This document shows positions 36,172 through 47,194 of a stretch of DNA of 64,000 nt, piece after piece. The position numbers and the translations under genes are program-made. The DNA is from Pseudorhodobacter wandonensis (GTDB lineage: Bacteria; Pseudomonadota; Alphaproteobacteria; Rhodobacterales; Rhodobacteraceae): NCBI RefSeq assembly GCF_001202035.1, contig NZ_LGHT01000044.1, positions 310,001 to 374,000 of the forward strand. The letters are read 5' to 3'. How positions within the stretch are numbered: the first letter of the stretch is position 1; each line of letters opens with the position of its first letter. Under the pieces are notes generated by a model. It was not told the origin of the DNA. It made no database searches and saw only the letters and a program-made list of their open reading frames with translations.

Positions 36172-36891
36172 ATGCGCGTTTTTATATTGGCTTTGCTATT
36201 GACGTCGGCCTGTTCGAAATTGAGCGAGGTTGGAAAAGAACCCTCTTTTTCGCAGGTTGAAGGCAGCTATCAGCATCACGCGATGTACACGACCCCTATG
36301 CCGGAATTCGCGGAGCCGACAGGCCCAACAGAAGCGTCATCACTGTGGACTGCGAAAAGCGGGTCTTTATTCGGTGACCGGCGCGCGGGGCAACGAGGGG
36401 ATATTTTAACAGTTGTCATCGAGATAAATGACAAGGCGGAAATTTCCAATTCGTCCGGCAGAAGCCGGAGCGGATCGCAATCAATGGCGATTCCGTCCTT
36501 GTTTGGCATTCCGCAACGTTTGAACAAAAAGCTGCCGACTGGGGCCAGCATGGATGACGCCGTTTCAACGTCGTCGGATTCGGCGTTTGCGGGGCAAGGT
36601 TCGGTAAAGCGCAACGAAAAGTTAACCTTACGTGTTGCCGCGACCGTTGTTGAAGAGTTGCCGAATGGCGTTTTGCGTATTGAGGGACAGCAGGAGGTGC
36701 GTGTGAATTTTGAGCTTAGAGAGCTGATTGTGACGGGCTATGTTCGGCCGACGGACATTTCACGTCAGAATGAAATTACCTATGACCGGATCGCAGGCGC
36801 CCGCATTTCCTATGGCGGCAGGGGGCAGATCTCGGATGTGCAGCAGCCAAGATACGGCCAGCAAATCGCTGAAACAGTATTGCCGTTTTGA
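36172..36891 (+). CDS. flgH: Flagellar L-ring lipoprotein FlgH
   Basis: FlgH forms the outer-membrane L ring around the distal rod. The 239-residue protein has a lipoprotein signal ending in the lipobox TSAC, so Cys14 is the lipidation site. Conserved family segments are SLWTAKSGSLFGDRRAGQRGD (key part GSLFGDRRAGQRGDILTVVI), NEKLTLRVAATVVE and LPNGVLRIEGQQEV, with VRPTDISRQNEITYDRIAGA, quoted here in part, near the end. It follows flgA after 13 bases and precedes fliL directly. Confidence 0.93.
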   Translation: MRVFILALLLTSACSKLSEVGKEPSFSQVEGSYQHHAMYTTPMPEFAEPTGPTEASSLWTAKSGSLFGDRRAGQRGDILTVVIEINDKAEISNSSGRSRSGSQSMAIPSLFGIPQRLNKKLPTGASMDDAVSTSSDSAFAGQGSVKRNEKLTLRVAATVVEELPNGVLRIEGQQEVRVNFELRELIVTGYVRPTDISRQNEITYDRIAGARISYGGRGQISDVQQPRYGQQIAETVLPF

Positions 36892-36896
36892 CCGCC

Positions 36897-37352
36897 ATGA
36901 AAGCCAAAATTCTTCCGATCATACTTGCGATTCTTGGGCTTGCACTGGGCATTGGTGGCGGCATGTTTTTGAAGCCAACGGCCGAGACTGCAGAGTCAGA
37001 GATGGCCCAAACGGTCGAGGCGCCAATTCTCACAGAGTTTTTAAAGCTGAACAATCAGTTCGTTATACCTGTTGTCGAACAAGGGCGCGTGACATCCTTG
37101 GTCATTATGTCGCTAAGCCTGGAGGTGACGATTGGCACCTCTGAAAGCATTTATGCACGCGAGCCTAAGCTACGCGATGCAATGCTTCAGGTTATGTTTG
37201 ACCATGCGAACGCAGGCGGATTTAACGGCGTGTTCACAGATGGCGCCAATCTGGTGTTTCTGCGGAAAGCCCTCTTGGAGGTGTCGCAAAAGATTATCGG
37301 CGTTGAAGTGAAAGATGTGCTTATATCCGACATTTCGCGGCAAGATAGTTAG
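36897..37352 (+). CDS. fliL: Flagellar basal body-associated protein FliL
   Basis: FliL (151 residues from this start) is a single-pass inner-membrane protein around the stator that supports torque. Residues about 5-23 form the membrane helix, followed by an acidic linker and the periplasmic stomatin-like domain, with LKLNNQFVIPVVEQGRVTSL (about 44-63) and the conserved C-terminal pattern VLISDISRQDS. An in-frame TTG at 36888 overlaps the flgH stop; the ATG at 36897 was preferred. The usual neighbours fliF, motA and fliP do not follow. Instead the sequence becomes poorly coding. Confidence 0.82.
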   Translation: MKAKILPIILAILGLALGIGGGMFLKPTAETAESEMAQTVEAPILTEFLKLNNQFVIPVVEQGRVTSLVIMSLSLEVTIGTSESIYAREPKLRDAMLQVMFDHANAGGFNGVFTDGANLVFLRKALLEVSQKIIGVEVKDVLISDISRQDS

Positions 37353-37358
37353 GTATCG

Positions 37359-37616
37359 GTGTTTATGGAACTCCGGCGTGAAACTTTGAGGCGTTCTATC
37401 ATGATCCCGAGCTATACCCTGCCAGAGGCCGCATCGATGGGTGAAAAGCCTGTGGCTGTTTTGGATCGCCGCCTCTCAATTTTGATGGGCTTTGTGCATG
37501 TCTTGGAGGCTATAAAGCTGGGTGTTATTCACCGTTTGTTGACGTTTTTCCAAGGAGGCCAGACAGCCGATAAGATGAAAACGACAAGAAATCCGGAAAG
37601 GTCGCGGATGTGTTGA
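37359..37616 (+). CDS. Unrecognised short open frame after fliL
   Basis: An 85-codon open frame starting six bases after the fliL stop. I do not recognise it. It begins with an arginine- and glutamate-rich stretch, has a central hydrophobic segment around LSILMGFVHVLEAIKLGVI and then ends in lysine- and arginine-rich sequence of low coding quality. The start has no good ribosome-binding site. It may be the damaged beginning of a former flagellar gene or chance. The position at the abrupt end of the flagellar block is the only support. Confidence 0.25.
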   Translation: MFMELRRETLRRSIMIPSYTLPEAASMGEKPVAVLDRRLSILMGFVHVLEAIKLGVIHRLLTFFQGGQTADKMKTTRNPERSRMC

Positions 37617-37770
37617 TGTCTTTTTGCATCTGTCAGGGCGGGGGTTTATTTGCAGTGGGTTGGAGCAGGAGCTTGCCAACCATGTGTGACCCAAAACCAC
37701 CGCTTTCGGTTTGTCATACCCTTTTGGGGCGGGTTGGCACCGCCAAGTCGACCGCTGATGTGCAAAATGA

Positions 37771-37938
37771 TGGCGCCAGCAATGGGCCGTAGCCGGGCGC
37801 ATCCACTCTACGGACTCGGCCTTGTTTTGGCAGGGCGAAATTGTCAGCAATTTCACGCTGGCGGCAGGACGCGTGCTGATAGCGGGTCCGCGATTTACGG
37901 CGCCAAATGGTGCTTGGATCGCTTGCTGTCGTTGGTAA
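37771..37938 (+). pseudogene. Possible gene remnant, C-terminal fragment
   Basis: Within a 645-base stretch lacking a complete gene (37353-37997), this frame has no start codon of its own and is open for 55 codons after a stop. It reads like the end of a folded protein, with segments such as HSTDSALFWQGEIVSNF and TLAAGRVLIAGPRFTAPNG. The preceding bases look coding in another frame, so a frameshift or deletion is plausible. I could not assign a family. The rest of 37617-37770 shows nothing further that I can support. Confidence 0.3.
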
Positions 37939-37958
37939 GTCGGAGGCGGAAAACCAAG

Positions 37959-37991
37959 GCGCACCCGGAAAAAAGCGGTTTCCGGGTGCGC
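37959..37991 (-). terminator. Intrinsic terminator of dapD
   Basis: GCGCACCCGGAAA (37959-37971) and TTTCCGGGTGCGC (37979-37991) form a perfect 13-base stem with a seven-base loop. On the minus strand the stem begins seven bases after the dapD stop and is followed by CTTGGTTTT. Confidence 0.85.
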
Positions 37992-37997
37992 GTCAAC

Positions 37998-38822
37998 TTA
38001 GTCGCGCAGCAAGTCGTTGATCGATGTTTTGGAGCGGGTCTTTGCGTCAACCTTTTTCACGATCACCGCGCAATAGAGGTTGATCCCGTTTTTCGATGGC
38101 ATAGACCCTGCCACGACGACAGAACCTGCGGGGACTTCGCCATACATCACTTCGCCGGTTTCACGGTCAACGATCTTGGTCGATTGGCCGATGAACACAC
38201 CCATCCCCAGCACCGAACCTTCGCGGACGATACAACCTTCAACCACTTCGGAGCGCGCGCCGATAAAGCAATTGTCCTCGATAATGGTCGGACCGGCCTG
38301 CATCGGTTCCAGCACGCCGCCAATGCCGACGCCGCCCGAAAGATGCACGTTCTTACCGATTTGGGCGCAAGAGCCAACCGTGGCCCATCCGTCAACCATA
38401 GAGCCTTCATCCACATAGGCACCGATATTTACAAAGGACGGCATCAGAACCACGCCCGGCGCGATATAAGCCGAGCGGCGCACAATCGACCCCGGCACGG
38501 CGCGAAAACCGGCGCGGCGCCAATCGGCCTCGGTCCAGCCTTGGAATTTCGATGGCACTTTATCCCACCAGTTGCTGCCGCCGTTAGAGCCGGAAATTTC
38601 ATGCATATCGGTCAAACGAAATGACAACAGTACGGCTTTCTTGGCCCATTGGTTCACATGCCAATCCGACCCGCGTTTTTCGGCAACCCGCAAGCTGCCG
38701 CTATCCAGCGCAGTCAAGGTTGTTTCAATTGCGTCCCGGGTCTCGCCTTTGGTGGCGGGAGAGATCGTGTCGCGTGCGTCCCAGGCGGCTTCAATTGCGG
38801 TCTCAAGGGCGGCATTGCTCAT
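37998..38822 (-). CDS. dapD: Tetrahydrodipicolinate N-succinyltransferase
   Basis: DapD transfers succinyl from succinyl-CoA to tetrahydrodipicolinate in the lysine and meso-diaminopimelate pathway. The 274-residue length is standard. The C-terminal two thirds forms a left-handed beta helix with hexapeptide repeats, for example [19 protein letters not shown] (part) and [20 protein letters not shown] (part). The start at 38822 ([15 protein letters not shown]) fits the family; the longer frame runs into the divergent gene. dapF lies 3.4 kb away on the same strand. A strong hairpin follows the stop. Confidence 0.95.
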   Translation of the reverse strand: MSNAALETAIEAAWDARDTISPATKGETRDAIETTLTALDSGSLRVAEKRGSDWHVNQWAKKAVLLSFRLTDMHEISGSNGGSNWWDKVPSKFQGWTEADWRRAGFRAVPGSIVRRSAYIAPGVVLMPSFVNIGAYVDEGSMVDGWATVGSCAQIGKNVHLSGGVGIGGVLEPMQAGPTIIEDNCFIGARSEVVEGCIVREGSVLGMGVFIGQSTKIVDRETGEVMYGEVPAGSVVVAGSMPSKNGINLYCAVIVKKVDAKTRSKTSINDLLRD

Positions 38823-38915
38823 GTCATATTCCTTTGCGGTGGTCAGGCTTGCCCCAAGGCTATAGACGTTGTGCATACGTCACGCAATTGCAGACCAAGA
38901 CCAGACCAGGGAAAC

Positions 38916-39737
38916 ATGATGAAAGACGATGCTCGTAAACACCCGTTTCGTGACAGCCAGCAAGATGTGCAGGCCGCACGCCATATTCCGGATACGCCGC
39001 AAACGCGGGCACCCGCGTATCGGCTGGCGTTCAACGACAATGATTTCATGTGCCGCGAAGAACTGCGCCCCGTGCGTTTGCAGTTGGAATTGCTAAAGCC
39101 GCAGTTGGTAATGGATGAACGCGGGATTGAAAGCACGATTGTGTTGTTTGGTGGGGCGCGGATTCCTGACCCGGCCAAGAAAGACAAGGCGCGCACGAAA
39201 ACGCTGGCCAATTTGTCGAAGTATTATGCCGAGGCGCAGAAATTTGCCTTTGTCATGACTGAACGGTCGATGGCGAGCTATGGCCGCGAGAACGTGATTG
39301 TGACGGGCGGCGGCCCCGGTGTGATGGAAGCGGGAAACCGTGGTGCAGATGAGGCAGGCGGGCAGAGTATTGGCCTGAACATCGTGCTGCCGCATGAACA
39401 AGCCCCAAACGAATATGTGACGCCTGATCTGAGCTTTAATTTCCATTATTTTGCGATCCGCAAAATGCATTTCCTGATGCGTGCGGCGGCGATTTGTGTG
39501 TTTCCCGGCGGTTTTGGTACGCTGGATGAGATGTTTGAAAGCTTGACGCTGATTCAGACGGGCCGGATGAAGCCCGTGCCGTTCTTGTTGTTTGGCAAGG
39601 CATTTTGGGAAAAGATCATCAATTGGGAAGCGTTGGCCGAGGCAGGTACGATTTCGGCAGATGATCTAAAACTATTCCGGTTCGTCGAGACAGCAGAAGA
39701 GGCTATTGCAGTGATCGACAGCTGGCCCAAACCGTAG
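38916..39737 (+). CDS. LOG-family Rossmann-fold protein
   Basis: A 273-residue protein of the TIGR00730/LOG family (lysine decarboxylase-like fold). Members characterised in other organisms release cytokinin-type bases from nucleotides by phosphoribohydrolysis, and none decarboxylates lysine. The nucleotide-binding motifs are VTGGGPGVMEAGNRGA (about 131-146) and PGGFGTLDEMFE (about 199-210), the PGGxGTxxE signature. This is the longer class with about 60 extra N-terminal residues (RLAFNDNDFMCREELRPVR). It is divergent from dapD with 93 bases between, start at the first ATG of ATGATG. Confidence 0.87.
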   Translation: MMKDDARKHPFRDSQQDVQAARHIPDTPQTRAPAYRLAFNDNDFMCREELRPVRLQLELLKPQLVMDERGIESTIVLFGGARIPDPAKKDKARTKTLANLSKYYAEAQKFAFVMTERSMASYGRENVIVTGGGPGVMEAGNRGADEAGGQSIGLNIVLPHEQAPNEYVTPDLSFNFHYFAIRKMHFLMRAAAICVFPGGFGTLDEMFESLTLIQTGRMKPVPFLLFGKAFWEKIINWEALAEAGTISADDLKLFRFVETAEEAIAVIDSWPKP

Positions 39738-39834
39738 AGGGTTGGCACCTTGCGGGCCCATATAGAGCCTTGGACAAAGCAGTCTTTTGGCGATAACAAA
39801 GACTTTAACGCATAACTGAAAAGGCAAATCGCTG

Positions 39835-40866
39835 GTGACCCATCCAACCCGCCCCGACATTCGCCGTACGCTAACCCTTCGCGATGTCTCTGAGGCGTCG
39901 GGGGTATCTGAAATGACGGTGAGCCGCGTATTGCGCAGTCGGGGCGATGTATCGGCAGCCACGCGCGAAAGGGTTTTGGCAGCAGCGCGGCAGTTGGGCT
40001 ATGTGCCGAACAAGATTGCGGGCGCGTTGGCGAGCCAGCGGGTCAACCTTGTTGCGGTCATTATTCCGTCATTGTCGAACATGGTTTACCCTGAGGTGAT
40101 GACCGGCATCAGCACGGTATTGGAGGACACGGGCCTGCAGCCTGTTGTCGGCGTTACGCATTATCTGCCCGAGCGCGAAGAATCTGTGTTGTATGAAATG
40201 CTGTCCTGGCGGCCTTCGGGGGTTATTTTGGCCGGGCTGGAGCATAGCGATGCAGCGCGTGCCATGTTGGGGAACGCGGGGATCCCGATTGTTGAAGTTA
40301 TGGATGTGGATGGCGATCCTGTGGATTCCGTTGTCGGCATTTCGCACCGCCGCGCGGGCTTGAAAATGGCTGAGGCCATTTTGGCGGCCGGTTACAAAAA
40401 GATCGGATTTTTGGGCACGATGATGCCCTATGACCACCGCGCCAGAAAGCGGTTGGAGGGGCTGGAGGAAGGCCTAGCTGCTGCGGGTATGCAGCTTGCG
40501 GATCGCGAATTCTACTCGGGCGGGTCGGCCTTGCTGAAGGGGCGCGAAATGACCGAGGCGATTTTGAAACGCAGCCCTGACTTGGATTTTCTTTATTATT
40601 CCAATGATATGATCGGGGCGGGCGGGCTGCTGTATTGTCTTGAAAAAGGCATTGATGTGCCAAATGCGTTGGGGCTTGCCGGTTTTAACGGGGTTGAGCT
40701 GTTGGACGGATTGCCGCGGCGTTTGGCGACGATGGATGCCTGCCGCCTGGAAATTGGCCGGACGGCAGCGCAAATTATTGCTGGCTTGCATCCGAGTGGG
40801 TTGGTTGGTGGCGAGCGCGTTGAGTTGTCACCAAAGCTTGATTTGGGCGATACGGTCCGCCAATAA
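39835..40866 (+). CDS. LacI-family transcriptional regulator
   Basis: A 343-residue repressor-type regulator starting at GTG. Residues 14-60 form the LacI helix-turn-helix and hinge helix (LRDVSEASGVSEMTVSRVL, then NKIAGALASQ). The rest is a periplasmic-binding-protein-like effector domain with a GntR (gluconate-type) flavour, for example GLAGFNGVELLDGLPRRLAT. No sugar transport or catabolism gene is adjacent, so the effector and target are unknown; the gene looks like an orphan. It is convergent with mtaB across 100 bases that contain a strong GC hairpin. Confidence 0.9.
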   Translation: MTHPTRPDIRRTLTLRDVSEASGVSEMTVSRVLRSRGDVSAATRERVLAAARQLGYVPNKIAGALASQRVNLVAVIIPSLSNMVYPEVMTGISTVLEDTGLQPVVGVTHYLPEREESVLYEMLSWRPSGVILAGLEHSDAARAMLGNAGIPIVEVMDVDGDPVDSVVGISHRRAGLKMAEAILAAGYKKIGFLGTMMPYDHRARKRLEGLEEGLAAAGMQLADREFYSGGSALLKGREMTEAILKRSPDLDFLYYSNDMIGAGGLLYCLEKGIDVPNALGLAGFNGVELLDGLPRRLATMDACRLEIGRTAAQIIAGLHPSGLVGGERVELSPKLDLGDTVRQ

Positions 40867-40885
40867 GGCCTGCTGCCGGCGCAAG

Positions 40886-40906
40886 CGGGGGGCTGTCTGC
40901 CCCCCG
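40886..40906. terminator. Hairpin between convergent LacI regulator and mtaB
   Basis: CGGGGGG (40886-40892) pairs with CCCCCCG (40900-40906) around a seven-base loop. It lies 20 bases after the regulator stop and 61 bases past the mtaB stop on the other strand. No T run follows in either direction, so its strength is uncertain. Confidence 0.5.
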
Positions 40907-40966
40907 ACGCGGCATTGGCGTTGCCAATTCCGCCCCCCCGAGGATATTTCTGGATAGATGATAGGG

Positions 40967-42220
40967 TTAGGCCAAGAGTGTTGTCGCCGAAACGCCGGTG
41001 ATCTGTGCCATGATGATTTGGCCTTCTGGGCGATCGGTGGTGAACTGAACCTCGGTAAATTGTTCGGTGCGGCCCATGCGTGGGCTTTCCATGAGAATTT
41101 GATGCTTTTTGTCGATTTGCGCGGCAAGGTGCTTTTGTAGCGCTGCATCGCCCATGGCGCGCAGACGTGCCGCGCGGGATTTGATTTCGGGGCCTTTTAC
41201 GGCGGGCATGCGGGCGGCAGGGGTGCCTTTGCGGGCGCTGTAGGGGAAAACGTGCAGAAACGTCAGGTCGCAATCGGTGACCAGTTTCAGCGAATTGGCG
41301 AACATCTCTTCAGTCTCGGTCGGGAAGCCGGCGATGATATCTGCACCGAAGATCATGTCGGGGCGCAGTTTGCGGGCCTCTTCACAAAAGGCGATGGCAT
41401 CGTCACGCAGATGGCGCCGTTTCATGCGCTTTAGAATCATGTCATCGCCGGCCTGAAGGCTGAGGTGGAGATGGGGCATCAGCCGTGGTTCGGTTGCGAT
41501 GGCTTGCATAAGGTTTTCATCGGCCTCGATCGAATCAATCGAGCTGATGCGCAGGCGGGGCAAATCGGGGATGAGGCGCAGGATGCGCATGACCAGATCG
41601 CCGAGGCGCGGGGTGGCGGGCAGGTCGGCGCCCCAAGAGGTGAGATCGACGCCGGTGAGCACGACCTCTTGAAAGCCCTTATCGACCAAACGCTTGATCT
41701 GTTCGATCACCACGCCGGCGGGTACCGAGCGGGAATTGCCGCGGCCGTAGGGGATGATGCAAAAGGTGCAGCGGTGGTCGCAGCCGTTTTGCACCTGCAC
41801 ATAGGCGCGATGGCGGCCGAACCCGTCAATCAGGTGGCCTGCGGTTTCGCGTACCGACATGATGTCATCGACCATCACTTTTTCGGTTTCGCCAATCAGG
41901 TCTGGCGCGCGCAGGGTGGCCCAGGTTTCGGGCAGCATTTTTTCGGTGTTGCCGATGACGCGCGTTACCTCGGGCATGGTGGCGAAGGTTTCGGGCTCGG
42001 TTTGCGCCGCGCAGCCGGTGACGATAACCGCAGCGCCCGGGTTTTCACGTGCGAGTTTGCGGATTTCCTGTTTGGCTTTGCGCACGGCCTCGGCTGTGAC
42101 GGCGCAGGTGTTGACCACGACCGCGCCGGACAGGCCTGCGCTTGCGGCCAGTTCTTTCATGGCCTCGGTTTCATAGGCGTTCAGACGGCAGCCCAAGGTG
42201 GAAAAGATGGGGGCTGTCAT
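40967..42220 (-). CDS. mtaB: tRNA t6A37 methylthiotransferase MtaB
   Basis: A radical-SAM enzyme of 417 residues that adds a methylthio group to N6-threonylcarbamoyladenosine at tRNA position 37. The MTTase N-terminal domain has its three cluster cysteines at 11, 39 and 70 (LGCRLN, NTCAVT, VTGCAA). The radical-SAM cluster is C147, C151 and C154 in [16 protein letters not shown]. The LGCRLN start and NTCAVTAEA distinguish MtaB from MiaB and RimO. The start overlaps the dapF stop by four bases, so both are in one unit. Confidence 0.93.
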   Translation of the reverse strand: MTAPIFSTLGCRLNAYETEAMKELAASAGLSGAVVVNTCAVTAEAVRKAKQEIRKLARENPGAAVIVTGCAAQTEPETFATMPEVTRVIGNTEKMLPETWATLRAPDLIGETEKVMVDDIMSVRETAGHLIDGFGRHRAYVQVQNGCDHRCTFCIIPYGRGNSRSVPAGVVIEQIKRLVDKGFQEVVLTGVDLTSWGADLPATPRLGDLVMRILRLIPDLPRLRISSIDSIEADENLMQAIATEPRLMPHLHLSLQAGDDMILKRMKRRHLRDDAIAFCEEARKLRPDMIFGADIIAGFPTETEEMFANSLKLVTDCDLTFLHVFPYSARKGTPAARMPAVKGPEIKSRAARLRAMGDAALQKHLAAQIDKKHQILMESPRMGRTEQFTEVQFTTDRPEGQIIMAQITGVSATTLLA

Positions 42221-43053
42221 TGGTTGGCGGCCAGAAATTCAGATGAAAGCACGCCTTCGAACACATAGGCCACAGGCCCAGTCATCCAGACGCCATCGTC
42301 GCGCCAGTCTATTTCCAAGGTGCCGCCATCAACATCCAGCCGCACTTTGCGCCCTGTCAGGCCGCGCAAATGGGCGGCAACGGCAACTGCGCAAGCGCCT
42401 GAGCCGCAAGCCAGCGTAATGCCTGCGCCACGTTCCCACACCCGCATGCGCAGGTGATCCGGGGCGATAAGGGACGCAAATTCGACGTTGGTTTTTTGCG
42501 GGAACAGCGGGTCGGTTTCAAACTTGGGGCCGAGAGTGGTGAGCGGTACAGCCTCGGCATCGGGCACGAAGAATATGCAATGCGGGTTGCCCATGCCAAC
42601 GCCCGCAGGGTCGCCATCAAGCGGCAGATGCAATGGATCAACGGCATGCGATAGCGGAATATCGGCCCAGTCGCACTGGGGGTGGCCCATATTTACCGAG
42701 ACCATACCATCTGCTTTGCGGGCCGACAGGCTGCCGCGCGTGGTTAGCAAGCTGATGCCATCCTGCCCGGTTTGGCGCATGACCAGATCCGAAACGCAGC
42801 GGGTCGCGTTGCCGCAGGCGCCGGCGCGGCTGCCATCAGAGTTCCAGAAATCCAGGGTGAAATCGGCCCCATCGGCATCGCGAATCTCGGCCAGCTGGTC
42901 AAAACCCACGCCGCGATTGCGATCGCCCAAGGCGCGGGCAAGCGCAGGTGTGACCACCGCCCCGCGCCCGCGCGAGTCGATTACGACGAAATCATTGCCA
43001 AGCCCGTGCATTTTCAGAAAGGCGAGACCGAGGGGAGAAGTGTTCTGTTTCAT
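42217..43053 (-). CDS. dapF: Diaminopimelate epimerase
   Basis: DapF interconverts LL- and meso-diaminopimelate, giving the wall precursor and the lysine precursor. The 278-residue enzyme has the two catalytic cysteines in GACGNATRC and ACGSGACAV, one in each half of the pseudo-symmetric fold, plus [15 protein letters not shown] near the start. The ATG at 43053 was chosen; an ATG nine bases upstream is also possible. It is the first gene of the dapF-mtaB unit, and its promoter must lie in the roughly 100 bases before tRNA-Lys. Confidence 0.94.
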   Translation of the reverse strand: MKQNTSPLGLAFLKMHGLGNDFVVIDSRGRGAVVTPALARALGDRNRGVGFDQLAEIRDADGADFTLDFWNSDGSRAGACGNATRCVSDLVMRQTGQDGISLLTTRGSLSARKADGMVSVNMGHPQCDWADIPLSHAVDPLHLPLDGDPAGVGMGNPHCIFFVPDAEAVPLTTLGPKFETDPLFPQKTNVEFASLIAPDHLRMRVWERGAGITLACGSGACAVAVAAHLRGLTGRKVRLDVDGGTLEIDWRDDGVWMTGPVAYVFEGVLSSEFLAANQ

Positions 43054-43156
43054 TCCGCGCATATACGCCCCTGTGAAAGTTTTTGCTAGAGAGTCGTAAA
43101 TATTGCTTTTTAGCGCTTGACCCCCAGCGCCAGAGTTTCTAGTTAGCACCCAACGT

Positions 43157-43232
43157 GGGCCGGTAGCTCAGCTGGTAGAGCAACTGACTTTTAATCAGTA
43201 GGTCTCGGGTTCGGATCCCGACCGGCTCACCA
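43157..43232 (+). tRNA. tRNA-Lys (anticodon UUU)
   Basis: A 76-base cloverleaf. The acceptor stem is GGGCCGG against CCGGCTC with one G-U pair, the D arm holds TAGCTCAGCTGGTAGAGCA, the anticodon stem ACTGA/TCAGT encloses the loop CTTTTAA with anticodon TTT, and the T arm is CGGGTTCGGATCCCG-like. The CCA tail is encoded (43230-43232). It reads lysine codons AAA and AAG. It lies between dapF and phaC. Confidence 0.96.
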
Positions 43233-43283
43233 TTTTATCTTTGTGCTTCTGTGGCGTAGCCAAGAAGGCGGGATAAAATGGTG
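43228..43283 (+). repeat. 12-bp inverted repeat overlapping the tRNA-Lys 3' end
   Basis: CACCATTTTATC (43228-43239) is an exact reverse complement of GATAAAATGGTG (43272-43283). The first arm includes the encoded CCA end of the tRNA. The 32-base loop contains GGCGTAGCCAAGAAGGCG, which resembles the D-arm half of a tRNA. It could fold as a terminator or processing structure in the tRNA precursor. Confidence 0.7.
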
Positions 43284-43426
43284 CCCACCGTTACTTTCAC
43301 TTTGGTATGGTTGCACGATGAGTGTGATGAATTGGGTTGTTTGACCCTTGCGCCATGCAGTCGGGCGCACGCGCCAGAGCCTGGTTTCCGGTCGTCACTA
43401 AGTTATAACGCTGTAATCGCCGCGAA

Positions 43427-45241
43427 TTATTGCTGCATGACATAGGTGCCGGGCGCATCGCAAAGAGGGGCGTGGCCTGTGGCACCCATTTGCGGCGGTT
43501 TGACCGGCTTGCCCGAGATTTTTTCCAACCATGCTGCAAGTGCAGGCCACCATGAGCCGTCAATTGGGGCAGTTTCCGCCAGCCAGCTATCCGGGTCTTT
43601 GTATGGGGCGTCTTTGGATTTGCTGTGCAGGCGGAAATGGCGGTGCGGGTGGTCTGGTTCTGACACGATGCCTGCGTTATGGCCGCCGCTGGTAAGCACA
43701 AAAGTGACGTCTGTGTCAGATAACAGGTTGAATTTATAGACGGAATGCCATGGGGCAACATGGTCGCGCTCGGTCCCGACCATAAACACCGGTACGCGGA
43801 TATCGGAAATGGCGACAGGCCTGTCGCCAACCAAATACCGCCCTTCGGCCAGATCATTTTTCAAGAACAGGCTGCGCAGATATTCAGAGTGCATGCGATA
43901 AGGCATACGTGTTGCGTCGGTGTTCCACGCCATGAGGTCGGTCATCTCGGACCGCTCGCCCATCAGGTAGTCGTGAATCACCCGCGACCAAATCAGGTCA
44001 TTCGAGCGCAAAAGCTGGAACGCGCCGGCCATTTGGGTGCTGTCCAGATAGCCTTTGTCCCACATCATATCCTCAAGATAGGCAAGCTGGCTGTCATTGA
44101 TGAACAGTGTAAGCTCGCCCGCCTCGGTGAAATCGACTTGCGCGGCCAGCAGGGTCAGGGTTTTCAAGCGCGCATCGCCGTCGCGGGCCATGGTTGCGGC
44201 GGCAATTGAAAGCAATGTCCCGCCAAGGCAATAGCCCATTGCGTGAATTTTCTGACCTTTGGTGATCGTGTCGATAACCGAGACCGCGTCCCTGATTCCA
44301 TAGGACAGATAATCGTCCATCCCCAGATCGCGATCCTCTGCATCGGGGTTTTTCCACGAGATCATAAAAACGGTAAACCCTTGCGCCGTCAGATAGCGCA
44401 CCAGCGAGTTTTGTTGGCTGAGATCAAGGATGTAGTATTTCATGATCCATGCCGGCACGATCAGGATTGGTTCGGGCCGGACGGTTTCGGTGGTTGGCGC
44501 GTATTGGATCAGCTCGATCAACCGGTTGCGAAACACCACCTTGCCCGGCGTGGTTGCCAAATTGCGGCCCACAGCAAACGCCTCGGCGCCCACGGGTTTT
44601 TGGCCAGCATTGGCGCGGGTTGTATCCTCGATAAAATTTTGCCAGCCGCGCATCAGATTCATGCCGCCTTGGGCCATGGTTTTGGCCAGCACCTCGGGGT
44701 TGGTCAGTGGGAAGTTCGAGGGCGAAAAGACATCAAGTATCTGCCGTGCGGTAAAGGTGACGACATCTTCGTGTTGGCGGGTCACGCCTTCGACGTCGGT
44801 TGTTGCATTGTGCCACCATTGTTGGTTCAGCAAAAACGCCTGCGACATCACGTTAAATGGCCAGTTCTGCCAGTGTTCGCCCTGAAAGCGGTTGTCTTGG
44901 GGCAGGGGGGTGATGCAGGTCGCGCCAGATTTGGCATCGCGCGCACAGCCCGATGCGTAATTGGCGAAGCGCATGGTTTTTTTGACAGCCTTTTCCAGCA
45001 ATTCCAGTTGTTTGCCGGGAGAGGCCGTAAGGTGAAGTGCCCAATCTGAATAGGCAGAGGCAAGTGCGATGGGTGACAGCCCGCCGGTAAACCGCGCTTG
45101 CATGGCTTTCAACCTTTTGTCCAAGCCTTGCTCGATGCTGATAGATGGCTGACGCTTGGGTACAAGCATTGCCGAAGGGCTTGGCCAGACGGTGTCGGGT
45201 ATCGGGTTGAGGCTTTCGACAGCTTTGGTTTCATGTGCCAT
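43427..45241 (-). CDS. phaC: Poly(3-hydroxyalkanoate) synthase
   Basis: PhaC polymerises (R)-3-hydroxyacyl-CoA into storage polyester on granules. The 604-residue protein is of class I size and has an alpha/beta-hydrolase core with the lipase-box-like GYCLGG, where Cys338 is the nucleophile, an Asp in GTERDHVAP and a His in TSGGHNAGIV. The segment WWHNATTDVEGV is typical of PhaC N-terminal domains. The start at 45241 (MAHETKAVES) is a choice among several; the frame extends 25 codons upstream, beyond the predicted start of transcription. It is divergent from the N-ATPase operon and shares with it a symmetric FNR-type promoter region. No phaA, phaB, phasin or depolymerase gene is nearby. Confidence 0.9.
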   Translation of the reverse strand: MAHETKAVESLNPIPDTVWPSPSAMLVPKRQPSISIEQGLDKRLKAMQARFTGGLSPIALASAYSDWALHLTASPGKQLELLEKAVKKTMRFANYASGCARDAKSGATCITPLPQDNRFQGEHWQNWPFNVMSQAFLLNQQWWHNATTDVEGVTRQHEDVVTFTARQILDVFSPSNFPLTNPEVLAKTMAQGGMNLMRGWQNFIEDTTRANAGQKPVGAEAFAVGRNLATTPGKVVFRNRLIELIQYAPTTETVRPEPILIVPAWIMKYYILDLSQQNSLVRYLTAQGFTVFMISWKNPDAEDRDLGMDDYLSYGIRDAVSVIDTITKGQKIHAMGYCLGGTLLSIAAATMARDGDARLKTLTLLAAQVDFTEAGELTLFINDSQLAYLEDMMWDKGYLDSTQMAGAFQLLRSNDLIWSRVIHDYLMGERSEMTDLMAWNTDATRMPYRMHSEYLRSLFLKNDLAEGRYLVGDRPVAISDIRVPVFMVGTERDHVAPWHSVYKFNLLSDTDVTFVLTSGGHNAGIVSEPDHPHRHFRLHSKSKDAPYKDPDSWLAETAPIDGSWWPALAAWLEKISGKPVKPPQMGATGHAPLCDAPGTYVMQQ

Positions 45242-45278
45242 CCTGCGGCTCTTTCTGCTGTGTTCCAGTGCTGCGGGC

Positions 45279-47190
<1,912 letters not shown>

Positions 47191-47194
<4 letters not shown>

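Noticed and set aside
37650-38624. 324-codon plus-strand open frame running into dapD
   Set aside because: Most of it is antisense to dapD; only its first part lies in the degenerate gap and it has no ribosome-binding site.
43297-43857. 186-codon minus-strand open frame at the end of phaC
   Set aside because: It is an out-of-frame reading of the phaC 3' end plus intergenic sequence.
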